From Candidatus Bathyarchaeota archaeon (lineage in GTDB: Archaea; Thermoproteota; Bathyarchaeia; 40CM-2-53-6; RBG-13-38-9), in NCBI GenBank assembly GCA_023144075.1, contig JAGLGJ010000032.1, positions 1 through 9,651 of the forward strand: DNA of 9,651 nt, written 5' to 3'. The notes below the pieces were generated by a model, which was not told the DNA's origin, made no database searches, and saw nothing but the letters and a program-made list of their open reading frames with translations. A program made the position numbers and the translations under genes. This document shows positions 1-5,923 of the stretch, piece after piece. Positions within the stretch are counted from its first letter, which is position 1; every line of letters begins with the position of its first letter.

Positions 1-458
1 CAATATTTGGTGAAGAAACAATAGATAGTTCAACTGGACATATCGGGCCTGAGGTTGGTGAAGTACTTAATGTTGCACATCTATCATACGTCAAGAAGAT
101 AGAAATAAATCAGAAGGAAAAAAACGCAATCTTATTCAGAGATGTTGAAGACGGCAGTGAAGTTTTTGAATCCAGTCTGCCTATCGTGATTTCAGTTGCT
201 GTAGGAACAAATACTCCACGATATCCGATTCCCATTCGACGACTATTGACTGAGGTGAAAACTGAAGACTACATCAAGACATGGCACTTCGATGATTTAC
301 AAGCAGATCCAGATAGAGTCGGATTGAAAGGCTCTCCGACGAAAGTTGTTAAAGTAAAGGCCGCTCCGATGCCTGCAAGGAGAAGGGAAATATTCGATTT
401 TTCGGAAAAGGGGATAGAGATGATCATTAAAAAGTTGAGTGAGGTCGACATAGGATGA
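1..458 (+). CDS. etfB: Electron transfer flavoprotein beta subunit (FixA/EtfB), 5'-truncated by the window edge
   Basis: This is the C-terminal 151 residues of the small ETF subunit; the reading frame is open from base 3 with no start, so the gene begins before the window. EtfB pairs with EtfA to carry electrons from acyl-CoA-type dehydrogenases to a quinone oxidoreductase or, in bifurcating forms, to ferredoxin. Visible family features are an E-T-I-D-S-S-T-G-H-I-G-P stretch at visible residues 5-16, matching the cofactor-binding D..T...GP segment, then the conserved L-P-I-V-I-S-V and P-R-Y-P run and a G-L-K-G-S-P-T-K-V stretch near the C-terminus. The TGA stop overlaps the etfA ATG (ATGA), so the two are translationally coupled. 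Whether the beta subunit binds AMP or a second, bifurcating FAD cannot be decided because most of the domain is missing. Confidence 0.93.
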   Translation, partial: IFGEETIDSSTGHIGPEVGEVLNVAHLSYVKKIEINQKEKNAILFRDVEDGSEVFESSLPIVISVAVGTNTPRYPIPIRRLLTEVKTEDYIKTWHFDDLQADPDRVGLKGSPTKVVKVKAAPMPARRREIFDFSEKGIEMIIKKLSEVDIG

Positions 459-1495
459 ATGAATATCAAAATAAAAACCTGTTCAAAGGAATATGTGTCT
501 ACGTAGAGCAGAGGAGAGGATTACTTCAAGAGTCGTCACTGCAATTATTATATGAAGCAAGAAAACTTGCTGCAAAACTAAGAACAAACGTTATCACAAT
601 GAGTGTAGGGCATCAGATTGAATCCTTAGCCCCAGAGTTAATCTATTATGGTGCAGACATTGTTATCTATGTAGATCATGAGCAGTACAAATTTCATAAC
701 CCTGAAGTCTATGCCAATGTCTTGGCAAGTCTCTTAACAAAGTATAAACCAGAAATAGTCCTTGTCGCCGGTACAAAATATGGAAGAGAGTTAACACCTA
801 CTGTAGCAGCAAAACTTGAAACAGGAGTCACAGCTGATTGTACTAGCTTTGATATTGATGAGAACAGTAATCTGCAGCAGATAAGACCCCCATTTGGAGG
901 AAGAGTCCTAGCAAACATAATAACCCCTGAACATAGGCCTCAAATGGCTACTGCCAGACCCAACATCTTCCCTACACCTGAAAAAAACCTTTCAAGAAAG
1001 GGTAAAATCATACGTGAAGAAATTACTGTCCCTAATCCTAAGCTTAAAATTGTTAAATTTGAGGAAAGCAAAGACACTGAATTGCAGGTAGAAAAAGCTG
1101 ACGTAATCGTTTCCAGAGGTCGGGGCTTTAACAAGGCAGATTCACACCTTCTTAATGATCTCTGCTCTTTCTTTGGCAACAGTTCTATTGGTTGTTCACG
1201 TCCAGTTGTTGATGCAGGAATAATGCCCAAAAGAAGACAGGTTGGGCAAACTGGGAAGAGTGTAAGACCGAAACTGTATATAGCAATTGGGATATCCGGT
1301 GCGGTTCAACACATTGCCGGTATGAAAGATTCAGAATATGTCTTAGCTATAAACCAGGATCCAAACGCCAGCATCTTCAAGTTTTCAGATTTTGGAATAA
1401 TAGGGGATTACAAGAAGGTAATACCAAAACTTTTAGAAAAGCTGAACGATAATCGCGCTCGTGTTTTATTGAAAGTCCCTCAAGTGCACACTTAA
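455..1495 (+). CDS. etfA: Electron transfer flavoprotein alpha subunit (FixB/EtfA)
   Basis: EtfA holds the exchangeable FAD of the ETF heterodimer. The 346-residue length is normal. Residues 1-190 form the N-terminal ETF alpha/beta domain (G-R-E-L-T-P near 110-114). The FAD domain follows, with S-R-G at 220-222, R-P-V-V-D-A-G at 249-255, Q-V-G-Q-T-G-K at 262-268, and the signature G-I-S-G-A-V-Q-H at 279-286. A-I-N-Q-D lies at 298-302 and S-D-F-G-I-I-G-D at 311-318. There is no N-terminal ferredoxin domain, unlike some anaerobe EtfA proteins. The start is fixed by the ATGA overlap with etfB. No dehydrogenase or ETF:quinone oxidoreductase gene (fixC, fixX) follows within the window, so the electron donor and acceptor are unknown. 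Confidence 0.96.
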   Translation: MNEYQNKNLFKGICVYVEQRRGLLQESSLQLLYEARKLAAKLRTNVITMSVGHQIESLAPELIYYGADIVIYVDHEQYKFHNPEVYANVLASLLTKYKPEIVLVAGTKYGRELTPTVAAKLETGVTADCTSFDIDENSNLQQIRPPFGGRVLANIITPEHRPQMATARPNIFPTPEKNLSRKGKIIREEITVPNPKLKIVKFEESKDTELQVEKADVIVSRGRGFNKADSHLLNDLCSFFGNSSIGCSRPVVDAGIMPKRRQVGQTGKSVRPKLYIAIGISGAVQHIAGMKDSEYVLAINQDPNASIFKFSDFGIIGDYKKVIPKLLEKLNDNRARVLLKVPQVHT

Positions 1496-1511
1496 TTGAA
1501 GTTGACAAAAT

Positions 1512-1748
1512 ATGATTGTAGCTTTTGTTCTGATTAATGCGGAATTGGGGAAAGAGAAGAGCTTACTTAAAGAGATTAGAAACATTCCAAACGTCAAAGA
1601 AGCACATTTTGTCTATGGAGTTTTTGACATCATAATCAAAGTAGAAGCTGAAAACATGGATAAGCTAAGGGACATCGTGACTTTTAATATTAGAAGATTA
1701 AAAGAAGTCATAAGGACCCTTACTATTACCGTGATTGAGGGAATATGA
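1512..1748 (+). CDS. Stand-alone Lrp/AsnC effector-binding (RAM) domain protein
   Basis: A 78-residue protein made of only the C-terminal ligand-binding domain of Lrp/AsnC regulators, with no DNA-binding helix-turn-helix. The beta-alpha-beta-beta-alpha-beta pattern is readable: a hydrophobic strand at residues 1-9, a helix around 14-25, strands at 31-45 with the typical Y-G-V-F-D-I at 35-40, a helix at 47-66 and a final strand around 68-76. Known stand-alone RAM proteins oligomerise and bind amino acids, and some modulate full-length Lrp partners. The gene starts 16 bases after etfA and is probably co-transcribed with it. A link to amino-acid sensing is inference from the family. The ATG is the first in-frame start, and the ribosome binding site is weak. 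Confidence 0.88.
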   Translation: MIVAFVLINAELGKEKSLLKEIRNIPNVKEAHFVYGVFDIIIKVEAENMDKLRDIVTFNIRRLKEVIRTLTITVIEGI

Positions 1749-1856
1749 TATTCAAACCTCCATAATAAATCGAATTAATAATGCACAATGTAATCAATTC
1801 CTAAGTCATACAGAATAATGATTGACGTACACTGATAGTTCTAAAAATCCTACAAT

Positions 1857-1866
1857 AGCGCGCGCT
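1857..1866. repeat. 10-bp perfect GC palindrome (AGCGCGCGCT) between convergent genes
   Basis: A self-complementary AGCGCGCGCT lies in an AT-rich 119-bp gap (1749-1867) between the convergent ends of the RAM-domain gene and nep1. The rest of the gap shows no T-tract terminator, RNA gene or coding sequence. The palindrome has no loop, so it is not a normal terminator hairpin. Significance is unknown. Confidence 0.35.
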
Positions 1867-1867
1867 T

Positions 1868-2566
1868 CTATGGATTACTATTGCCTACATCGTTGAATTC
1901 CAAGGCTTGTTCATAAGCAAAGATCACTTTTGAGGCAACCGTCCAGCTTTCAAGTCCCTTGGGAAAGATGTTTATGGTTTGATCTGCTAATTTTAAAGTC
2001 TCTTTGGTGAAGTGACCTTTAGAAAATCCTCCAATAATCAAAACAGGCTTTTTTTGATTCACAATGAGGTGCCCAAGATTTGTGGGATTCTCATATTTTC
2101 CTTGGGTCGTTAATACACCGATATATGATGGTGAAACTTTCTTGATTAATTCTTTCAAACTAGATTTTCTAAGTTGTAGTAGAGGCTTACCAGTTGTTGG
2201 TACTCGATGTGCCTCGAAAAGTTGTTCTAGAATTCCTTTGAACCGTTCGCTGTTTCTGGGAATTCTGGTTCTAGATGATATTTCAATGATAAAATCTTCG
2301 ATAGTATGGACATATGTAGTCAATCTTCCTGTCATATTTAGTGGTGAGCCCAGACAATTAAGTAATGTAATGTGAATTATATCTGGACGTCCTCTCTTCT
2401 CTGAATTTGAAAGTCTATTGATTGCTTTATGATGGTAAGATCTATCCAAAATTAGTTGTTCGGGTTTCTTACGGCGCCTCTTGGCGTCACTTATGACTGA
2501 GGGATCATTAACTATCGTTTTTGGAATAAGCTCAATTGAAGACTCGGCCAGAATCAAAGTTAGCAT
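1868..2566 (-). CDS. nep1: 16S rRNA pseudouridine N1-methyltransferase Nep1 (Emg1 family)
   Basis: Nep1 is a SPOUT-class SAM-dependent enzyme that methylates N1 of a pseudouridine in the helix 35 region of small-subunit rRNA (the position corresponding to 914 in Methanocaldococcus jannaschii) and helps assemble the small subunit. The 232-residue length is typical. Family motifs run in order: L-D-R-S-Y-H-H at 40-46, K-R-G-R-P-D-I-I-H at 57-65, S-P-L-N at 74-77, Y-V-H-T at 85-88 and the RNA-binding R-I-P-R-N-S-E-R-F-K-G at 101-111. I-I-G-G-F-S-K-G-H-F at 177-186 and the segment at 198-210 belong to the knotted SAM site. It reads away from rpp21 and shares a 5' intergenic region with it. The ATG at 2564-2566 begins directly with the first family strand (M-L-T-L-I-L-A-E), which supports that start. 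Confidence 0.95.
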   Translation of the reverse strand: MLTLILAESSIELIPKTIVNDPSVISDAKRRRKKPEQLILDRSYHHKAINRLSNSEKRGRPDIIHITLLNCLGSPLNMTGRLTTYVHTIEDFIIEISSRTRIPRNSERFKGILEQLFEAHRVPTTGKPLLQLRKSSLKELIKKVSPSYIGVLTTQGKYENPTNLGHLIVNQKKPVLIIGGFSKGHFTKETLKLADQTINIFPKGLESWTVASKVIFAYEQALEFNDVGNSNP

Positions 2567-2620
2567 TTTCTTTCCCCAATGAATTCTACTGGAAATATGT
2601 TCTTGAGCATAAAATAATGT

Positions 2621-2660
2621 GTTTAATTTAAGTTAGAGTCTCTTAGATGAGTCTTAAAAT
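2621..2660. promoter_or_regulatory. Probable divergent promoter region of nep1 and rpp21
   Basis: Within the 137-bp gap between the divergent starts, two AT boxes look like archaeal TATA elements: GTTTAATTTAAG at 2621-2632 and CTTAAAATA at 2653-2661. Read on the - strand, the first would start transcription roughly 35 bases before the nep1 ATG. On the + strand either could serve rpp21. Placement is by eye from spacing; no clear BRE was identified. Confidence 0.4.
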
Positions 2661-2672
2661 ACGGAGAATTAC

Positions 2673-2687
2673 GAAAGTTTAACTTTC
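2673..2687. repeat. Short inverted repeat just upstream of rpp21
   Basis: GAAAGT at 2673-2678 and ACTTTC at 2682-2687 are perfect complements around a 3-base centre. The element sits 17-43 bases before the two possible rpp21 starts and downstream of the proposed TATA boxes, where an operator or leader structure could act. It could also be chance in AT-rich DNA. Confidence 0.3.
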
Positions 2688-2715
2688 AACCATTTAGTAT
2701 TAGTTGAATTCAATC

Positions 2716-3063
2716 ATGAGATATAATGATCAGCATAAAGTACGCGTGATAGCTAAAGAAAGAATTGAAAAACTCTTTAGGCTAGCATCAGAATGTCATA
2801 GTAGAGATCCTGTTCTAGCCGATCGATACGTAGAACTTGCTAGAAAGATCGGTATGAAATGTCAGGTCAGAATACCAAAACGATTTAAAATGTGCTTTTG
2901 TAAGGAATGTAACTCTTTTTTAGTTCCAGGTGTAAGTTCTCGTATTAGGAACAGGCACGATGGAAAAGGGAAAGTGATCATAACATGTCTCAAGTGCGGA
3001 ATGATCAAACGTTATCCAATGAACCGAGAAAAAATCCGAAGAAAAAAAGATTTCATAGGTTGA
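2716..3063 (+). CDS. rnp4: Ribonuclease P protein component 4 (Rpp21/Rpr2 family)
   Basis: Rpp21 is a zinc-binding protein subunit of archaeal RNase P; with Rpp29 it supports the catalytic RNA in removing 5' leaders from pre-tRNAs. The ORF starts with the family's helical region (A-K-E-R-I-E-K-L-F, then L-A-D-R-Y-V-E-L-A-R-K-I-G-M-K). It ends with a zinc ribbon whose ligands, counted from the ATG at 2716, are Cys62 and Cys65 (C-K-E-C) and Cys91 and Cys94 (C-L-K-C). The product is 115 residues, normal for the family. A TTG at 2704, directly after an in-frame TAG, would add four residues; the ATG is preferred because there is no ribosome binding site favouring the TTG. The stop overlaps the next gene's start. 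Confidence 0.93.
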   Translation: MRYNDQHKVRVIAKERIEKLFRLASECHSRDPVLADRYVELARKIGMKCQVRIPKRFKMCFCKECNSFLVPGVSSRIRNRHDGKGKVIITCLKCGMIKRYPMNREKIRRKKDFIG

Positions 3064-3332
3064 AAAGAAGATCTTCTAAACTCAAACCGAAAATCTTGAT
3101 TGGTAAAACAGGTGTTACCGATGCTTTAATTGAGCAGTTGAATAAACAGCTCAAATCTGATAAACTTGTGAAAGTTAAAACTCATAAGGTGGCTATTGTT
3201 AATAATGATCTATTAGAAATAACTAAAGTTGTTGCAGTAGCAACTGAATCATCTATTGTAGATGTAAGAGGAAGCACTTTTACTCTCTATAAACCAAAAA
3301 CAAGTACAGAAAATAAAAAATCAACTAAGTAA
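3060..3332 (+). CDS. YhbY/CRM-domain RNA-binding protein
   Basis: A 90-residue basic protein of the CRS1-YhbY (CRM) domain family. Bacterial YhbY associates with pre-50S particles; archaeal members are poorly studied but sit next to ribosome and RNase P genes. Residues 7-79 match the fold: L-K-P-K-I-L-I-G-K-T-G-V-T carries the conserved GxxG loop at 15-18, followed by L-V-K-V-K at 36-40 and V-D-V-R-G-S-T-F-T-L-Y-K-P at 67-79. The tail is Lys/Thr-rich and probably disordered. The proposed TTG start overlaps the rpp21 stop as TTGA, a coupled arrangement. The frame is also open upstream to an ATG at 2985, which would add 25 basic residues lying inside rpp21; the short form fits the family length better. 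Confidence 0.88.
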   Translation: MKRRSSKLKPKILIGKTGVTDALIEQLNKQLKSDKLVKVKTHKVAIVNNDLLEITKVVAVATESSIVDVRGSTFTLYKPKTSTENKKSTK

Positions 3333-3360
3333 AATTACACGTGCTTGTCTTCGGTAATTT
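3332..3360. terminator. Possible bidirectional terminator hairpin between yhbY and pncB
   Basis: AAATTAC (3332-3338) and GTAATTT (3354-3360) are perfect complements separated by 15 bases, inside the 55-base gap between two convergent genes. The sequence after it on the + strand is T-rich (3358-3374), and on the - strand the T-rich complement of the yhbY tail follows. The stem is AT-rich and weak, so this is tentative. Confidence 0.3.
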
Positions 3361-3387
3361 CAATTAAATTTTATTGAGATTTATCTT

Positions 3388-4827
3388 TCACTTATGTAAA
3401 ATATTATCGATCAATTCATTAACTTGATTACTGAGCTTAACAGGGTATTCTTGGGCTCCATTATTCTTCTTAACACCGTCTGGAAGCATATGTATCTGAT
3501 CAGCTGCATACTCCTTTATTTCTCGAAGTGATGGAAAATTGGATATGGTTTTTCCATTTTCTATTATTGGTATCAGTAATGGATGCCAGTCATGTTTTGA
3601 ATCAGGTTTCTCATCCCAGATTGTTATCATATCTTCAATAAATCTTCCAGATTCCGAACATCTATAGACTTGTTTTCTACCTGGTAAAGTAGCCTTTGAA
3701 ATGTCATCAGTCATTTTCATTTTAGGAATTGCAGCATCTCCCTCGATTCTCTCTACAATCTTGTAAATTCCGTTAAGCGCTGACACATTTCCTTCGTGAG
3801 TAATCGAGTTATAATTAGCCCCTGTAATCAATCTCGTACCTACTCCAAAACCATCTATCGGAGCATTTTCTTTTAGAAGTTTTTCAATAACAAACTCGTC
3901 TAGATCACTACTAGCAAAAATCTTAGTTTGTGTTAAACCCTCCTCATCAAGGATCTTTCTCACTTTCTTACTCAAATCAAGAAGATTTCCACTATCAAGT
4001 CTAACTCCTTTAAGTTCAAAACCGTTCTCTCTTAACTCCTTACCAATGACGCAAGCATTCCTCGCACCTTTTAGAGTATCATAGGTATCTATGAGTAGTA
4101 TGGAATTGTGAGGAAAAGATTCTGCATATTCACGAAAGGCATCAAGCTCACTTTTCCTGTCCTGAACAAATTTATGCGCCATTGTTCCAATATATGGGAT
4201 ACCCCAAATTTTACCGGCCATGACAAGTGATGTCCCTATAACTCCGCTTATGAAAGCAGCTCGTGCCCCCAGAATGGCAGCATCCCTACCATGAGCCCGA
4301 CGAGCTCCAAAATCAATAACATCTTTTCCTTTTGCCGATCTCACTACCCTAGAAGCTTTTGTTGCTATCAACGTTTGGTAATTCATGACGTTAAGAATGT
4401 ATGTTTCAAAAAGCTGAATATCAAGAGATCTTCCAGTAATGTTGATTATAGGCTCATTCGGGAAGACGACCGTGCCTTCAGGGGCTGCATATACATCTCC
4501 ATCGAATTTGAAGTCTTGGAGGTACTTGCAGAATTTCTCATCAAAGTCTTTTCCACTTGTGGAACTCAACCATTCAATATCTTCCTTTGCTATCTTAAAA
4601 TTCTCAATAAAATGAATAACTTGTTCAAGTCCGGCTGAAACTAGATATGCTCCTTGGGGAATTTTTCTGACATAGTAGTTTTCTGTGATAGTGTTCAGAT
4701 TGTTATGGTCAAGATCAGCCTTCGCCATTGTCAATTCATAATAGTCAAGAAATAACCCTATTGAATTCAAATTGATAAAGCCCGATCTACTCTTATTCTT
4801 TTCATCAATACCTAACGATCCTGCCAT
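3388..4827 (-). CDS. pncB: Nicotinate phosphoribosyltransferase
   Basis: This enzyme joins nicotinate and PRPP, with ATP hydrolysis, to make nicotinate mononucleotide in NAD salvage (Preiss-Handler pathway). At 479 residues it resembles the long form common in bacteria such as Bacillus rather than the roughly 390-residue form of Thermoplasma. Motifs include L-D-Y-Y-E-L-T-M at 27-34 (the usual substrate-end segment), D-F-G-A-R-R-A-H-G at 172-180 and G-T-M-A-H at 214-218, whose His218 should be the transiently phosphorylated histidine. D-T-Y-D-T lies at 247-251, R-L-D-S-G at 276-280 and the PRPP-phosphate loop G-F-G-V-G-T-R at 326-332. The residue after the histidine is Lys where Ser is frequent. 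A GAGGAG lies only two bases before the ATG on the - strand. It is alone on its strand between two ribosomal/RNA-processing blocks, so it probably forms a single-gene transcript and may have been inserted. Confidence 0.95.
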   Translation of the reverse strand: MAGSLGIDEKNKSRSGFINLNSIGLFLDYYELTMAKADLDHNNLNTITENYYVRKIPQGAYLVSAGLEQVIHFIENFKIAKEDIEWLSSTSGKDFDEKFCKYLQDFKFDGDVYAAPEGTVVFPNEPIINITGRSLDIQLFETYILNVMNYQTLIATKASRVVRSAKGKDVIDFGARRAHGRDAAILGARAAFISGVIGTSLVMAGKIWGIPYIGTMAHKFVQDRKSELDAFREYAESFPHNSILLIDTYDTLKGARNACVIGKELRENGFELKGVRLDSGNLLDLSKKVRKILDEEGLTQTKIFASSDLDEFVIEKLLKENAPIDGFGVGTRLITGANYNSITHEGNVSALNGIYKIVERIEGDAAIPKMKMTDDISKATLPGRKQVYRCSESGRFIEDMITIWDEKPDSKHDWHPLLIPIIENGKTISNFPSLREIKEYAADQIHMLPDGVKKNNGAQEYPVKLSNQVNELIDNILHK

Positions 4828-4887
4828 AACTCCTCGAACCTCAAATAGTTAAGATATTACCTCAATAACAGCTTATTCTGTTCCCAA

Positions 4888-4901
4888 TGAAAATTTATAT
4901 T
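4888..4901. promoter_or_regulatory. AT-rich TATA-like box between pncB and rps19e
   Basis: TGAAAATTTATATT is the clearest TATA-like element in the 138-bp divergent gap. It reads TTTATATT on the + strand and AATATAAATTTT on the - strand. Assuming the usual 23-26 base spacing, transcription would start about 40 bases before either gene, so one box or two overlapping boxes could serve both directions. Inference from spacing only. Confidence 0.45.
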
Positions 4902-4951
4902 GAGCATTTGAATTTAGTGTTTAGACCTTAGTATAGAATAAAGACCCTATT

Positions 4952-4956
4952 AGGAG
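4952..4956 (+). promoter_or_regulatory. Shine-Dalgarno site deciding the TTG start of rps19e
   Basis: AGGAG lies 9 bases before the TTG at 4966-4968. No ATG occurs at the conserved N-terminus, so this site supports TTG as the true start of S19e. Confidence 0.7.
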
Positions 4957-4965
4957 AAACAAAAT

Positions 4966-5409
4966 TTGCCTTCACCATACGAAGTACCAGCCGATCTATT
5001 CCTCAAACGGCTAGCCGCATATATCAAAGAGAATGTCGGAGAAGTCACACCTCCAGTATGGTCTATCACAGCAAAGACTGGATCGCATAGAAAACAGCCA
5101 CCACAAGACCCTGACTGGTGGTACAAAAGATGTGCTTCGATACTACGGAAATTGTACATTCATGGCACGGTTGGAGTGTCAAAATTAAGAACTGAATATG
5201 GAGGCAGAAATAGACAAGGAACCAGTCGGCAACATGCAAGATCATGTGGAGGGTCATCAGTGAGAGAACCGCTCAAACAATTAGAACAGGCGAAATTTGT
5301 TTCAAAGGTTGAGAAAAAGGGAAGAATGCTGACCAGTGAGGGTTTCAGCCTACTTAATAAGATCTCTACGGAGATGCTCAAAGAACTCAAGCCAGGAGCA
5401 GAAAAATAA
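4966..5409 (+). CDS. rps19e: Small-subunit ribosomal protein S19e
   Basis: S19e is an archaeal/eukaryotic small-subunit protein of the 30S head; the eukaryotic homologue is needed for pre-rRNA maturation. The 147 residues match the family throughout: the V-P-A-D-L-F N-terminus, P-P-V-W-S at 29-33, K-T-G-S-H-R-K-Q-P-P at 37-46, D-W-W-Y-K-R-C-A-S-I-L-R-K-L-Y at 50-64, and G-V-S-K-L-R-T-E-Y-G-G-R at 70-81. The C-terminal winged-helix part has G-S-S-V-R-E-P-L-K-Q-L-E at 96-107 and K-G-R-M-L-T at 118-123. It starts with TTG behind an AGGAG and is the first gene of a tight four-gene cassette; PDCD5 begins two bases after its stop. Confidence 0.96.
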   Translation: MPSPYEVPADLFLKRLAAYIKENVGEVTPPVWSITAKTGSHRKQPPQDPDWWYKRCASILRKLYIHGTVGVSKLRTEYGGRNRQGTSRQHARSCGGSSVREPLKQLEQAKFVSKVEKKGRMLTSEGFSLLNKISTEMLKELKPGAEK

Positions 5410-5411
5410 AA

Positions 5412-5753
5412 ATGAGTTCTGAGCTAGGTGACGAAGAACTTGAGCGTATTCGTCAAAAAAAGCTAGCTGAGCTCCAAGACTCGATGGTGGATGAACAAAA
5501 GGGTGAAAGGGGTCAGGATAGACTTGAAGCTCAAAAGCAGGCTCTACTTAGAACAATACTGACCACTGAAGCTAGACAGCGATTAACCAATATTCGGATG
5601 GTTAGACCGGAGTTTGCTGAGCAGCTTGAGCTTCAACTCATTCAGCTCGCGCAGACGGGTAGACTTAAAATTCCATTAAGTGATGATCAATTGAAAGAAA
5701 CACTCAGGCGTTTGCAAAGTCAGAAAAGGGATATTACAATAAGGAGAATTTAG
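5412..5753 (+). CDS. PDCD5-family DNA/ribosome-associated protein
   Basis: A 113-residue helical protein of the archaeal 'DNA-binding protein' family related to human PDCD5 (TFAR19). Archaeal members bind nucleic acids in vitro, but their cellular role is not settled; the constant linkage to ribosomal genes suggests a translation-related task. It has a charged N-terminal helix (residues 7-45), then the signature core: L-T-T-E-A-R-Q-R-L-T-N-I-R at 50-62, V-R-P-E-F-A-E-Q-L-E at 64-73 and a basic tail ending K-R-D-I-T-I-R-R-I. It begins two bases after rps19e; AGGAG at 5394-5398 is the nearest ribosome binding site, at a long spacing. Its own 3' end contains the ribosome binding site of rpl39e. 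Confidence 0.93.
   Translation: MSSELGDEELERIRQKKLAELQDSMVDEQKGERGQDRLEAQKQALLRTILTTEARQRLTNIRMVRPEFAEQLELQLIQLAQTGRLKIPLSDDQLKETLRRLQSQKRDITIRRI
5741..5746 (+). promoter_or_regulatory. Shine-Dalgarno site of rpl39e inside the PDCD5 3' end
   Basis: AAGGAG lies 9 bases before the TTG at 5756-5758 and is encoded within the last codons of the PDCD5 gene. It fixes the TTG as the start of the very short L39e gene. Confidence 0.7.
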
Positions 5754-5755
5754 AC

Positions 5756-5911
5756 TTGGCCAGAAATAAACCAACTTCAAGGAAAAAAAGGCTTGGTAAA
5801 GCTGGCAAGATGAGCAGACCAGTTCCAACGTGGGTAGTTGCGAAAACTAGGGGAAGAGTGAGATCAACCCCGAAGAGAAGACATTGGAGGAGAACTAGCC
5901 TAAAACTTTGA
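5756..5911 (+). CDS. rpl39e: Large-subunit ribosomal protein L39e (51 residues, TTG start)
   Basis: L39e is a tiny, highly basic protein that lines the lower part of the ribosomal exit tunnel in archaea and eukaryotes. The frame from TTG at 5756 gives M-A-R-N-K-P-T-S-R-K, then the conserved K-K-R-L-G-K-A at 10-16, R-P-V-P-T-W-V at 21-27, and a C-terminal R-R-H-W-R-R-T-S-L-K-L at 41-51. This is full family length with both hallmark tryptophans (26 and 44). The gene is easily missed because it is short and lacks ATG. It lies two bases after the PDCD5 stop and 12 bases before rpl31e, so it belongs to the same operon. Confidence 0.95.
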   Translation: MARNKPTSRKKRLGKAGKMSRPVPTWVVAKTRGRVRSTPKRRHWRRTSLKL

Positions 5912-5923
5912 GGTTGATAGATT

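Noticed and set aside
1749..1867. Possible small RNA or extra gene between the RAM gene and nep1
   Set aside because: No stable fold, promoter or reading frame was visible apart from the short GC palindrome.
2064..2375. 103-residue open frame on the + strand within nep1
   Set aside because: It is antisense to a complete Nep1 gene with all family motifs and has no recognisable domain or upstream site.
4828..4842. GGTTCGA on the - strand, and another at 8099-8105 on the + strand, resembling a tRNA T-loop
   Set aside because: Neither has a matching five-base stem or acceptor and anticodon arms; the second is inside the CoA-transferase B coding sequence.
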